Source: Sipunculus nudus (Eukaryota; Annelida; Sipuncula; Golfingiida; Sipunculidae). Taken from it: DNA of 64,000 nucleotides. Of this stretch, positions 36,737-47,580 are shown piece after piece (position 1 is the first letter of the stretch; each line of letters opens with the position of its first letter). The position numbers and the translations under genes are program-made. The notes beneath the pieces are model-generated. The model saw only the letters and a program-made list of their open reading frames with translations. It searched no databases and was not told the DNA's origin. Location of the stretch: assembly GCA_026874595.1 (NCBI GenBank), contig CM049309.1, forward strand, positions 51,930,079 through 51,994,078. Reading direction: 5' to 3'.

Positions 36737-36848
36737 TTATGAAACTCCCATGAACTTGTCCAGAAAAGAAGCAAACTTCTGTGGAGCTCCAGGTTCAAAT
36801 GGCTGGAGTGTAGAGATGTCAATGCTCTCAAGTTTTTCCTGCAGACTG
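36737..36848 (-). CDS. ALG13: ALG13 exon 4 with stop codon
   Basis: The acceptor TTCCTTGTTGCAG precedes it. It encodes [18 protein letters not shown], then [16 protein letters not shown] and TAA. It lies only 90 bp from the target-site duplication of the inserted LTR element. Confidence 0.93.
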
Positions 36849-39800
36849 CTGCAACAAGGAATAAACAGATCATGTAATATATGTACCAGTACAGGTAGGC
36901 ACCACAAACCAACTTAATGATTGCAAAAATTCTAAAACTGACTGTAATATTATGAGACACAAAATACGAGACTCATATATTCCGCTACACCGGAAGTTCT
37001 TTATTATCGCCCACCTGTATGATCTATGTGCCGCCAACTTGATATCATTAAATGGTGGCAGCGGTAAAGTGATTTTCACTGGTTACGGACACAAAAAAAA
37101 AAACAGTCCCAATCTCTGGTTTAGAATGCCTGACACTAAGAACTGCTGCCTCAAACAAAATTGGCGTGTTTTGCCTGCTTGGTAGGACATTGTCTGCTTG
37201 TCAACGCTGTGCTAATGCACTGGATGGTCAACACATCGCCGGCTGACAGAGACACTGGTTTGTAAGTTGCTGCTTTTCCATGAACTGAACCCAAATTTCC
37301 CAGGCATAAACGTATGGAAGATTGCCCAATAACCATTTTGCTGTGTTTAACCCATATATCTTAACAATGTCGGCTAGAATGCCTGAAATGGACTGGAAAC
37401 ATGAACCCCTCTCTGAGGCATTCAAGGCCTTCAAGGCCAGAATGACCCTGTATCTGGAGGATATAGACATTACTGACCAGGCAAAACAAGCCACCAAAAT
37501 AAAGATAGCCCTTGGTGATGAGGGTATGCGGCGTATTTTGGTTTCTGGATTAACTGAGGCTCAGCAAAAGTGCCCAGACCACATATGGACCCTAATAGAA
37601 GGCCAGGTAGATGCTACAGTTAAAATAAATTTCCGTGTGCACCGGCTGGAATTTTCCCACATGAGACAAAAACCCAATGAAAACATTACTGATTTTGTGT
37701 CCAGACTTCGAGAAAAAGCCACCAAATGTGAATTTGATCAAACTGAGCAGAATGAACGCCTCATTGAAATGATCATTCTATCCACACCCTTCGAGGAATT
37801 CCGAAAAGAACTGTTATCAAAGGAAAAAGGACATCTGATTAAAGATGTGATTGAAAGAGGACGCGAATATGAGGCCTTACAGGCATCCCAAGCTTCCCTC
37901 CAATCAATGGGCGCACTTGGGGCTGCTAATGTGGATGCTATAACGACATCAAGACCATGCAGGAATTGCAACCTACATCACCCACCCAGATCATGCCCCG
38001 CTTACTATGATGAATGCAGGGCCTGCGGTGCCAAAGGACACTGGAAAAAGTGCTGTCGGAAATCCAGGACAATTGACCAATCAAACTTCAGGGGAAGACG
38101 TAGACCAGAAAACCCCCAAAGACAATTCAGAAAACCAGAAGGTAAAAGGCCACATACACACAACAAAGCTCAAAATGAACTTGTAATTGATGAATCAGAT
38201 GAAGAGACATACACAAAATCATTCTACACTATTACAATCAATTCACTTACACGTCAAGAAGCATTTGCAACTGTCTTAACTAAACATGATAATCCCAAGG
38301 TACGTGGCAAGCTACAAGCAAAGATTGATACTGGTGCCAATGGTAATACTCTGCCATTACGTACTTTTCGACAAATGTTTGGCAACATGCCAGTACACAA
38401 GGTAGTGAACCCAGAACCAGGGGTAAACCTCACCTCATACAGTGGTGACAGCATTGAATGTCTTGGATCACTAAAGCTGTACATTTGTAAAGAAAGCCAG
38501 ATGAAATTCCAGCATCACAAATTCTTTGTTGTTAATGTCACTGGTCCAGTCATAATCGGACTACCAACTTGTGAACAACTTGACCTTGTCAAACTTCAGC
38601 TTGATACCATCATGAACAATGACCATAAAAAATGTACACAAGAACCAATAAACATGAAACCACATGATATTATCACAACAATGGCTGACCAACCAGACAT
38701 CTCTATGTCCACCAAGACCTGTGGCCAGACACCTGGCAAACCACCTCCTGGAATAAAGTTTAATAGTGTACAGGACATCAAAGACTGGTTCCCAGATTGT
38801 TTTGACGGAATTGGGTCTTTCCATGGCGAAGAAACACTACATCTCAAACCTGACGCAGAACCATTCATAGACCCCCCAAGAAAGTGTTCCATACACTTGA
38901 AGCCAAGAATACAAGCCGAACTCAACAAGATGGAAAGTCAGGGCATTATACATAAGGTAACCCAGCATACAGATTGGTGCTCCTCCCTTACATGTGCTGT
39001 AAAAAAAGACGGCAGCCTACGGCTTTGTCTAGACCCACAAAAGCTTAACCAAGCTCTTAAAAGATGCCCGCACAAAATACCTACCATTGAGGAAATCACA
39101 CCAAGATTCACAAATGCGAAGTACTTCACAAAGCTAGATGCAAAGGCGGGTTACTGGAGTGTTAAACTAGCCAAAGACTCGCAAGAGCTAACTACATTCA
39201 GAACACCATTTGGCCGATACTGTTTCGATCGGCTACCGTTTGGCCTGTGTGTAAGCCAAGACATTTTTCAGCAGCACATGGACAGGATTATAGAACAGTG
39301 TAACGGTTGTGTGGGCATCAGTGATGACATTGTAATCTTTGGAGAAACAGAAAAGCAACACGATAAACACCTCGCTAACTTCATGAGCATCGCCCGCCAA
39401 GAAGGTCTTATGCTGAACTCTAACAAATGTGTTGTGAAACAAAACCAAATATCCTTTTTTGGAAGACTTTATACAGACAAGGGTGTTTATCCAGACCCAA
39501 AGAAAACAGAAGATATCATCAAAATGCCTACCCCTCAAGATAAACAGGATCTGCAACGTTTTCTGGGCATGGTAACCTTCCTATCAAACCACATCCCAAA
39601 CTTCTCAAACCACACAGCCATACTCAGAAACTTACTGCCAAAGGACACTCCATTCGAATGGGGGGAGGAACACCAACACAGTTTCAATCACATTAAAGAG
39701 CTGGTAGCTACCAACTTGTGTCTGCGGTACTACGACCCAAACGAACCTGTGACTCTCGAGGTGGATGCCTCGATGAAGGGTTTAGGAGCAGCATTGCTGC

Positions 39801-42800
39801 AGCCAAGTGGCCCAGTTGCTTTTGCCAGTAAAGCACTATCACAAACCCAAGCGAACTATAGTAACCTAGAGAGAGAATGCCTTGCAGTAATTCATGGTGT
39901 TCAGAGATTTCATCACTTTCTCTATGGCCGCCAGTTTACTATTACCTCTGACCACAAGCCCCTCGAAATGATTTTGCGAAAACCATTACACTCTGCACCA
40001 CCGAGGCTACAACGAATGCTCACACAAGTTCAGGGTTATAACTTTGATATTGTATATCAACCAGGTAGCCAGATGCTTTTATCAGACACTCTTTCAAGGC
40101 TCCCCAACATGGAAAATGTAGAGGAAGTTCTTATTGACACCCAAGTAGACAATATCAACATAACTCTCATGAACTTCTCACAGAACAAACAGTGTGAGAT
40201 ACGCACAGAAACGAGCAAAGACCCTATATTTGAGGGGCTATCACAAGTAATCCATTCAGGATGGCCAGAAAAGGTCAAGGAGCTCCCATCAGACCTTAGG
40301 GAATTCTGGGGCTATAGGGATGAATTAGCTATTGAAAATGGAATTATTTTCAAAGGACGACAAGTCCTCATACCAAAGCCACTGAGGCCAGATATCCTGG
40401 CTCAGTTACATGAGGGGCACCAGGGCATAGAAAAAACCAGGCGACTCGCCAGGGAAAGTGTATTTTGGCCCCGGATAAATGCGGACATTGAAAAACTCTG
40501 CAAACAGTGCCTGCTGTGCCAGGAATATCAACCAAGGCAAGCTAAAGAACCGATGGAGATGCATGAGAGGCCCAACAGGCCTTGGATCAAATTAGGTACA
40601 GACCTGTTTGACATTGGAACCAAAACCTTCCTCATTATATCAGACTACTATAGTCGCTACCCTGTAGTCAAACAGCTGAGCTCCACCACAACCGCTGCGG
40701 TCGTAAAAGCCACAAAGGAAACTTTCAGCCTCCTGGGAGTGCCCCGCGAAATCATATCTGATAATGGCCCACAATTTCTATCAGAATACAACAAGTTCTG
40801 CTCCCGTTGGGGGATTACACATACCACGTGTAGCCCTCGACACCCACAGTCAAATGGGTTCATCGAAAGACAAATCCGGTACATAAAACCAATCATTCGT
40901 AAATGTATTCAAGCCAGTGGAGACGTTGACCTGGCCCTCCTCAATGTGAGAGCCACACCATTAGATGCATCGTTACCTAGTCCAGCTGAACTTATGTTTG
41001 GCAGACCAATACCTACAGCAATACCAAGCCACTCCGAAAAGCCATCAAATGAGGAGTACAAAGAGCACATTGACAAAGCGGTACTTCAGCAAAAGAAATA
41101 TGGTGACCAACACACCAAAGCCCTACTGCCCCTGCTCACTGGGCAACCTGTTCGTATCCTGAATGCCGAAACACATAGATGGTCCCCTGGACAAATCGTC
41201 TCACAGACAGATGATCGCTCTTATACTGTATTATCAGAGAGGGGAAATGTAATCACCAGGAATCGCAGTCACTTGCGACCGACATCAACATGCCCCATTG
41301 ACATGGCATGTGATGCTCCTACAACAGAGCCGCGCCAGGATGAACCACCAATAATCAACAACATGGAGCCCGCTAAAGACAGCCCTCCTGCCAAACCATT
41401 GACTCCTCACCAGAACTTACCACGTGAAAGGAAATCGCGTTATGGCCGGTCCATACGCGCCCCATTACGTTACCAAGAGGATAACTTGTAAATTACGTTT
41501 CGCTAAGACTTTAGTAATGTTAATTACATTTTGCTAGGACTTTGATAAGACTTTTCGTTTTCCAAGAACGATACACTCTCGCAACGCAAAGATTCTGTTT
41601 CCTAAGTTTTCTGCATAACATGTTTAACTTGATGCTCGGTGCTTGCTATAATTCTCAAAGATGAGACGGGGGATGTAATATTATGAGACACAAAATACGA
41701 GACTCATATATTCCGCTACACCGGAAGTTCTTTATTATCGCCCACCTGTATGATCTATGTGCCGCCAACTTGATATCATTAAACTGACATTAAAAGTTTA
41801 ACTGATATTAAATTATGTTATATGCTTAATAATCTCTGAGTCACATAGCTCAGCTGTATATAGAAAATTATGTTGATTTTTTTGTCAGTATAAACAAATT
41901 TCAGGACCTACATGTGTTGATGGGTCTATGTGTATATGACAAAATGTGTAACATGATGCACCTAAATCTTGAAACAGTGACAGTTCAAACAGTGGGAATA
42001 GTATTCCAATTTTCAGAATGCATAGCACTGTAACCTGTTTAATGGTGTCTTCTGAGCCAAGGAAATAAACTGAATGGATCTTTCACAGAAAACCAGTATT
42101 TAAACAGATTAGACTAAATACATGAAAAAAAACATGCATATACGAAAGCATGGGCAGACACATCTGCCATAATGTATATTCATTTTTTCAAAAGTTTAGG
42201 ATGCAACCTAGGGTAGTTTTAAAAGGATCATGATGTGAAATTGGGTTCTGTTTGAAGGTATTATACACTTTTTTTTCACAAACATTTTTAGGTAAAAAAG
42301 GGGGACATGCTTGCCCCAATCCAAAATTGCAAACTTGGAAAGGTTAAACACAGATACATGTACACTAAAATTCTGTATTCATGTACAACCCAAAATACTT
42401 TTTACACACTGCATTGGAAATAATTCTATTTTAGTACAAGCTTATATCCATGTGAGTACCCTGTACAAAATGACATTCCCATACCCTTTCAAGTATTAAA
42501 TTCATATTTTAAACATTAATACCACCTGTTCATACCTGCATGTTCCATACAGCAAATGTCCATCTTTATGAAGCTGATATGCTAACTCCAGCTGATGATT
42601 ATTCATAAGTTCTTCATTTATAACAACAAGAAGTGGCTTCTTGGCTCCTAAAGTTTCCAAAACACTGCCAGCACCTTCAAAAACAAATTGAACAAATTTC
42701 AAAGACTTTCAAGGTCCAGTTGTAGAAATTTCAAGGAACCTATTTCCTGACTGATCAGATGCCATGACCACACTGAAGAAGATAGAAATATGCTATATTT

Positions 42801-45800
42801 TAATAAAAGAATAATATGCTTAAAAGGGGAACTGAAAATAGATGCACCTCTACAACAAAATTCCATCGCATTTAAGGACAAGGTGTCAGCTTTTAAGGAT
42901 TTAAAAGGCTCTGGAATGATTTTAAATTCAAACACAGGTTTTCCAGGAGGTGTACACATCTTAAAATTATTCCTAGTTGAAATATGTTTCTGTTATCATC
43001 ATCTGTCTCATTATTCTCACAATTTGAACTATTGATCAGCATGATCCAATAACACATAAATCCAGAGGACACACTGGAAGCAGGAAAAAAACTACCGGTA
43101 TTCATTTATTATTGATATAATGGAAAACTAGATTCCAGCAAACTGTCAAACAGGACATTTTGTGTGTCAAGCAATATGATGGAACGTGGAACAAATAATA
43201 TATGTCCTGCAGTCTATAATTAAGAGCAGTCATTTTCACAAGTGGAGAGGGATACCACAGGAAAAAGCTTTGCTTCTCTCTCATTGTTAATTTCTGTTTG
43301 GCTCAAAACTGAATTAAATCAGGAAAAGGCCACATATATAAAAAGAAATAGCTCACACTATGAAGCAGACAATTTAAACAGTAAGTTGTAACATCTCTTT
43401 TAACCCTAAACATGTCTTTTTAGCATACCTGCATGACTAATGACAAGATCCGCATTCTGAATATCTTCTGCGATGGATGGTTTATATCTGAAAAACTCTA
43501 TGCTGACTCCACAGATCTTGGATGCTTCTGGCTCAAAATCCCCGGCACCTATTTGTAATTTCAGGAGTTTACATCCTTGTTTCCTTAACACCTGTTAAAA
43601 AAAAATAAATGTGAATTAAGAATTGTGTATTAAAACTCTTCTGGTCTAAGAATGGCACACTGTTACAAGCTGATGTTTTTCCAGAATTATTCATGGTCTG
43701 ACTTTGAAAATCATTTTAACCAAATGGTAAATATTAAATTCATTTTATTTAAAAATTAAAACACTTTTTTTAAAGACAAAACTAAATATAGTGACTGGTG
43801 GCACTGGTAGCAACCCAAGAGTCACTACTTAACCCTAATACAGGTAGTCTCCCAAGTGATATTTCTTGTGGCATGTATTTGGGGTTATTTTCCTACCTAG
43901 AATTAGTTTTTGTCTTTATTTCCTGTCACATTTTTTCTTTAAAATTCTGTGGCTTTAATTCCCATCCAAATGTGTGACTTTTTCCTCGACCTGTTTTCCT
44001 ACAATCATTTCAAATAATGTATTAACCTGTCATTTTCTCTGGATATAGTCCTTTCATTTTGTTTTAAAATCATTTAGTTTTAGTTTTACAGTAATCAACA
44101 TAATGCTTATCCAACAAGTTCAGAAAACAATTTTAAAAAATCTCAGTTTTTTCACAGACAACACAAGTCATAAAGTAAACTTGACTAGAATGGCTTTGTT
44201 TTGCCCCTGCAAAAACAGATACATTGGTCTCCCCCCTATAGGCCATCCCAAAACATTAGGGATAAAATATGCACTAACTCAAATCAATGACTTTAGATTT
44301 TAGCAGATTTGACCTTGAAGATGATGGTCAATGTCACCACTTTTTGAACTCCTCTGGGATTTTTGCAGAAAGAAATGGTGTGTCAAATTTGAAGAAAAAA
44401 CCTTGGTAGGAACAATTTGTGTACCAAAATGTGAAATACTTCAAAAGTTATGGGGTTCACAAAAATTTTAATTTCGGCAGATTTGACTTGAAGATGAAAG
44501 TCAAGGTCACTGGTTTTTGAATTCATCTGAGATTTTGGTAAATTAGTGTTCCAAATTTTGGAGGAAAATATTGAGCCCTTCAAAAGTTATCATGTTAACC
44601 AGATATCCTATACATGCTGACAGATGATGACAGATGATGGCACTGAAAACATGTCTCCCCTGGAGGGGGGAGTGGGAGACATAAATATGGGCAGCTGACA
44701 TGTAACTACAGGTATCCTCGTATTCACAGAGGCATGGATAAAGTGAGGCATGGAGTTCCTTCTAATGTCACAGCCCTCCGAATTGGTATCCCAAGTTGCA
44801 CAGATCTATGAACAAAACTAAACAATCATTTTAGATGACACAACCGTCAGGTGTACAAGAAATGGTGTACTAGATCTATGGACATGCAAAATCTCAGGCC
44901 GACCTGTCTTACCACTCCTGAGATAAATGCAAAAATTGTATTTTACAAGTACATGATTGAAGGTGGCACCACCTGTCTTGAGTATGAGAAAACTATTAGA
45001 GCCGGGTTCCGCCGATATTCAAGTAAGCCGCAGTGAGCAGTAATTTACAATTTAATATGCCCCCAAAAAATTTTCAGGTTTTGTTCTTTTTTTTTTTTCT
45101 TGTCACTGATAAAAAACAGTGTGATGCTTAAGTAGGAAAGTGTTGGCTTATGAAACCACCAGGATAAACAATATTTGATATTTAACCACAAACTAGTTAA
45201 ATGTATAATGAATGCAATATATCTCATGTAATATAAATAACCTGCTTAAATAAAATGGGTGCTTTGTAACATCGTCAAATGAATACTTTCAGGTCAATTT
45301 AAGCCAGCTGACATTTTGCAAGCCGAGTCAAGCTACTCAACTTACTACAAAAGTCACCTGTCTTTTTGTCCAAGTCAGCCGCATTTGTGTGGCTTACTGG
45401 GCTTAGGACTCTAGAAGCTATCCAAGGTGCATGGACAAACAAAATTTAAGACCTTAAAGGAGCCCAATCACCATTAAAGCATGTTGAAATAACACGAAAA
45501 ATAGCCTCTTCCCTTTAAAATGAATTGGTACCTGCCAAACTATTGCCCTGAAACCATTGCTTACTCTGGTAAACGAGTGTTAAAAACAGTGGACTTGGCG
45601 CGATCACAGGTGTAAACATAAACACAGCGCATGCATCGCCAGGCTACAACATGTGTCAATCTGGAGATTCCCTGACTGACTTGGCCCAAAAAATTAAATA
45701 CATGTTCCTGCTGGCATAAACATCACTTGTTGCGGCTCACAATCGGGTCTCTGGTCACGCCGATTGTGTTGGTCAACAAAGACACCTGGACTGTGTTTAC

Positions 45801-47259
45801 CAACACGCAGAGCCATAACAAGGTGCTAAACTGCCATATGCGAGATACTGAGCCTGTGTGCTGATATGTTTTTGCTGGTAAACTTTTGTATAAAGCAAAA
45901 CTGAACTGTTAGTGTGGAAGAGTAGGCATAATATTGCTCCTGATTATGTCCCTTTAACATTGAACAACTCCCTGAGATATGTGTGATAAAAACCAAAAAC
46001 AGACTTACAGAAGAATGCCAGATGAAACTGACTGCAGGTTGCACCACCAGCCTTGTATACAAGAAAAACCACCCCAAGATCTATGGACATGCAAATTTTA
46101 AGGTGGATACATCAAACCACTTCTGAGATAAATGCTTGGATGTATTTTACAAATATATGATTGTAGGTGGCGCCAAAAGTCTTGTGTACAACAAATCTAC
46201 CCAAGATGGATCTACATGCACAATTTCCAGCCAATACACCAAACCACTCCTGTGATATGTATGATTTTGGCCAAAACAGAGGCACAGATATGGACATCAC
46301 GCAAAAATGATTTAAGGTGGCACCATAAGTCTTGTTTACACAATATTTAAGCAATCCAAGAAATCTATGGAAATGCACAAATTCAGGTTGATATGTTTAA
46401 CCACTCATGAGATAAATGTATTCTACAAATATACAATCATTTTAGGTCTTGTGTAAAAGAAGGATGAACATTAAAAATTTCAGGGTGATATGCTAAACCA
46501 CTCCTGAGAAGAGGGCATCCATGATTATGTATTCTACGAGAACAGGATGGTAAATGGTGCCACCTGTCTGATCAATGACAGCTATCCTAGACGGATAAAA
46601 GTGCAACATTTCAGGCTGATATATCCATCGAGGATCCACTCCTGAGGATGACGAGATATGTGCAATTTTCAATAACACAGATTTATGGATGGATGCTTTG
46701 AAGGTGGCGCCACCATGTTATTATCATGTTGCTCTTGATCATTTAAATTCAAATTTTATTGACAACCTATAGTTAGAAAGGTAAAAAGAAATCACCCATC
46801 CATACTGATTACTGATAAAAGTGTCTGAGAAACATTCCTTTTTTTTGCCTTTTTGCTTTATATTTGTATTTTAAATATATGATTAAATTATAGGTAATTA
46901 ATTACTAAATTAGCATGTTATATCCATATTGAATTAATTATGACTTTTAATAATAGATACATGTAATGCTCCCAGACTGGTTTTACTTCACATTTAGCTG
47001 AAATGAATAATAAAATCAAAACGACATAAGGCTGAATCAAAGACCATATTTAAGCTCATCACAATTTCTTATACTATCGCCCACTATAGTTAATTTAGAA
47101 TTATTGTAATACGATTTTACTTTGCTTTTAGAAACACAAGTATTCATTAATAAGAAAAACAGATTGTTTTACTTTTACCTTACAAATTCTATCGGTGCAA
47201 AGTGTTTTTATCAAGCTGTCAAATTTTGTTGTTCCTACTGTCACAAATATCGTCTGCAT
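36737..47259 (-). CDS. ALG13: ALG13: UDP-GlcNAc transferase catalytic subunit, complete, four exons
   Basis: Exons on the minus strand are 47179-47259, 43429-43591, 42536-42674 and 36737-36848, all GT-AG. The total is 495 bp, giving 164 residues and a TAA stop, against 165 for the short human form. The product starts [16 protein letters not shown], carries the nucleotide-sugar loop [12 protein letters not shown] across the exon 2/3 join, then [13 protein letters not shown], and ends [15 protein letters not shown]13 pairs with the ER membrane protein ALG14 on the cytosolic face and adds the second GlcNAc to dolichol-PP-GlcNAc, an early step of N-glycosylation. No OTU or Tudor extension is present, so this is the short form. 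Intron 3 (5.7 kb) holds a young Ty3/gypsy element in the opposite orientation. A possible polyadenylation signal (TTTATT on the plus strand) is at about 36382. Confidence 0.95.
36943..37052 (+). repeat. 5' LTR (110 bp)
   Basis: It begins TGTAATATTATGAGACAC and ends GATATCATTAAA. It matches the 3' LTR at all 110 positions by eye. It is unusually short, and its 3' end is not the canonical CA if the target duplication is CTGAC. Confidence 0.95.
37053..37065 (+). promoter_or_regulatory. Primer-binding site, tRNA-Leu(AAG)-like
   Basis: TGGTGGCAGCGGT directly abuts the LTR. It is the complement of a tRNA ending ACCGCTGCCA plus CCA, which matches the 3' end of animal tRNA-Leu(AAG) as I recall it. 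Confidence 0.75.
37367..41491 (+). CDS. Gag-pol polyprotein, intact (1374 codons)
   Basis: The first ATG of the open frame is at 37367; the frame is open further upstream without an ATG. Approximate residues are: Gag region 1-195; Cys/His zinc knuckle ([14 protein letters not shown]) about 217-230; aspartic protease with DTGAN about 320; reverse transcriptase with LDAKAGYW about 589 and the ISDD catalytic pair about 650; RNase H with EVDAS about 798; integrase zinc-binding HEGH and CLLC about 1015-1050; integrase catalytic D, D and E near 1077 (GTDLF), 1131 (SDNGPQF) and 1166 (GFIERQ); and a C-terminal chromatin/GPY-F-like region with WSPGQI and RNRSHLRP. Gag and Pol are in one frame with no frameshift, as in several elements of this lineage. 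No envelope frame follows. All key catalytic residues are present. Confidence 0.95.
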   Translation: MSARMPEMDWKHEPLSEAFKAFKARMTLYLEDIDITDQAKQATKIKIALGDEGMRRILVSGLTEAQQKCPDHIWTLIEGQVDATVKINFRVHRLEFSHMRQKPNENITDFVSRLREKATKCEFDQTEQNERLIEMIILSTPFEEFRKELLSKEKGHLIKDVIERGREYEALQASQASLQSMGALGAANVDAITTSRPCRNCNLHHPPRSCPAYYDECRACGAKGHWKKCCRKSRTIDQSNFRGRRRPENPQRQFRKPEGKRPHTHNKAQNELVIDESDEETYTKSFYTITINSLTRQEAFATVLTKHDNPKVRGKLQAKIDTGANGNTLPLRTFRQMFGNMPVHKVVNPEPGVNLTSYSGDSIECLGSLKLYICKESQMKFQHHKFFVVNVTGPVIIGLPTCEQLDLVKLQLDTIMNNDHKKCTQEPINMKPHDIITTMADQPDISMSTKTCGQTPGKPPPGIKFNSVQDIKDWFPDCFDGIGSFHGEETLHLKPDAEPFIDPPRKCSIHLKPRIQAELNKMESQGIIHKVTQHTDWCSSLTCAVKKDGSLRLCLDPQKLNQALKRCPHKIPTIEEITPRFTNAKYFTKLDAKAGYWSVKLAKDSQELTTFRTPFGRYCFDRLPFGLCVSQDIFQQHMDRIIEQCNGCVGISDDIVIFGETEKQHDKHLANFMSIARQEGLMLNSNKCVVKQNQISFFGRLYTDKGVYPDPKKTEDIIKMPTPQDKQDLQRFLGMVTFLSNHIPNFSNHTAILRNLLPKDTPFEWGEEHQHSFNHIKELVATNLCLRYYDPNEPVTLEVDASMKGLGAALLQPSGPVAFASKALSQTQANYSNLERECLAVIHGVQRFHHFLYGRQFTITSDHKPLEMILRKPLHSAPPRLQRMLTQVQGYNFDIVYQPGSQMLLSDTLSRLPNMENVEEVLIDTQVDNINITLMNFSQNKQCEIRTETSKDPIFEGLSQVIHSGWPEKVKELPSDLREFWGYRDELAIENGIIFKGRQVLIPKPLRPDILAQLHEGHQGIEKTRRLARESVFWPRINADIEKLCKQCLLCQEYQPRQAKEPMEMHERPNRPWIKLGTDLFDIGTKTFLIISDYYSRYPVVKQLSSTTTAAVVKATKETFSLLGVPREIISDNGPQFLSEYNKFCSRWGITHTTCSPRHPQSNGFIERQIRYIKPIIRKCIQASGDVDLALLNVRATPLDASLPSPAELMFGRPIPTAIPSHSEKPSNEEYKEHIDKAVLQQKKYGDQHTKALLPLLTGQPVRILNAETHRWSPGQIVSQTDDRSYTVLSERGNVITRNRSHLRPTSTCPIDMACDAPTTEPRQDEPPIINNMEPAKDSPPAKPLTPHQNLPRERKSRYGRSIRAPLRYQEDNL
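41664..41673 (+). promoter_or_regulatory. Polypurine tract before 3' LTR
   Basis: A purine-rich run GACGGGGGA lies immediately 5' of the right LTR and is the expected plus-strand primer. Confidence 0.75.
41674..41783 (+). repeat. 3' LTR (110 bp)
   Basis: Identical to the 5' LTR and followed by CTGAC (41784-41788), which duplicates the five bases before the 5' LTR. Confidence 0.95.
42536..42674 (-). CDS. ALG13: ALG13 exon 3
   Basis: It encodes [29 protein letters not shown] and [11 protein letters not shown]. It ends in phase 2 at GTATGAAC. Confidence 0.95.
43429..43591 (-). CDS. ALG13: ALG13 exon 2
   Basis: It encodes [27 protein letters not shown] and SHA-G, closely matching the animal ALG13 core. 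The acceptor is TTAACAG and the donor GTATGC, phase 1. Confidence 0.95.
43592..44222. other. ALG13 intron 1, proximal part, nothing recognised
   Basis: No exon, repeat or motif that I could support. Confidence 0.5.
44223..44690 (-). mobile_element. Possible short non-autonomous element, two 173-bp units
   Basis: Two copies of a unit containing CAGATTTGAC and TGAAGATGA lie about 173 bp apart (44304, 44477). GTCTCCC words occur inverted at the two ends (44228 and about 44680). No coding sequence. Confidence 0.4.
44840..46730 (-). repeat. Degenerate tandem repeat family with GGTGGCGCCACC core
   Basis: Phrases such as TCTATGGACATGCAAA, CAAACCACTCCTGAGATAAA and AGGTGGCGCC recur about every 120-170 bp in ALG13 intron 1. 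One exact palindrome is at 46703-46714. The family also appears inverted at 16.4-16.6 kb. Confidence 0.6.
47179..47259 (-). CDS. ALG13: ALG13 exon 1
   Basis: Twenty-seven codons from ATG to the donor AAG|GTAAAAG. It contains the N-terminal VTVGTT motif typical of the ALG13 nucleotide-sugar fold. Phase 0. Confidence 0.95.
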
Positions 47260-47580
47260 TTCATTTGACAGCACAGCCCCGCAGTAAATTTTAATTTTGA
47301 CAGTATCTCCTGACCAAGAATATGATATTAATTATTATTCATATTGTCATTAATAAGACCTATTAAAAATGTGTTTATATGAGTAATTAAAGAAGAAAAT
47401 TATAGCAAAAAGTAGGAAATTCGGAAATTCTTTTCTGTATGACCCGCTCTGACCCTTCACTGCGTAGCGTAACCTCATCAGAGTACTGAGTAGATCCTGT
47501 TTTGTTTGGCATAGCCAACTCGACCTTTTATTCCACGAATTGTGAGGCCGTGGAAGCTCAAGGCTGACAGGTAATATCCC
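47260..47580. promoter_or_regulatory. Possible bidirectional promoter ALG13/RNF111 and 5' non-coding exon
   Basis: The ALG13 start (minus, 47259) faces the RNF111 gene (plus). Between them is sequence richer in CG than its surroundings. A good splice donor, CTGACAG|GTAATA, at 47570/47571 could end a non-coding first exon of RNF111. No TATA box is convincing. This is inference from geometry and one donor. Confidence 0.35.

Larger units (their letters stand above)
36943..41783 (+). mobile_element. Full-length Ty3/gypsy (K02A2.6/Mag-type) LTR retrotransposon
   Basis: It is a 4841-bp element bounded by identical 110-bp LTRs (36943-37052 and 41674-41783) and flanked by the 5-bp duplication CTGAC (36938-36942, 41784-41788). 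A primer-binding site follows the left LTR directly, a purine tract (GACGGGGGA) precedes the right LTR, and one uninterrupted gag-pol frame lies between. The domain order protease, RT, RNase H, integrase defines Ty3/gypsy. The ISDD polymerase motif and HEGH integrase start resemble K02A2.6/Mag-lineage elements. Identical LTRs and an intact frame imply recent insertion and possible activity. It sits in ALG13 intron 3, antisense to that gene. Confidence 0.96.

Noticed and set aside
36685-36960. A 91-codon minus-strand frame over ALG13 exon 4
   Set aside because: It is out of phase with the ALG13 splice junction and runs into the LTR. The 112-bp exon in the other phase matches the ALG13 C-terminus.
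37322-37366. Extension of the gag-pol frame upstream of 37367
   Set aside because: The frame is open but has no ATG there. The first ATG is at 37367.
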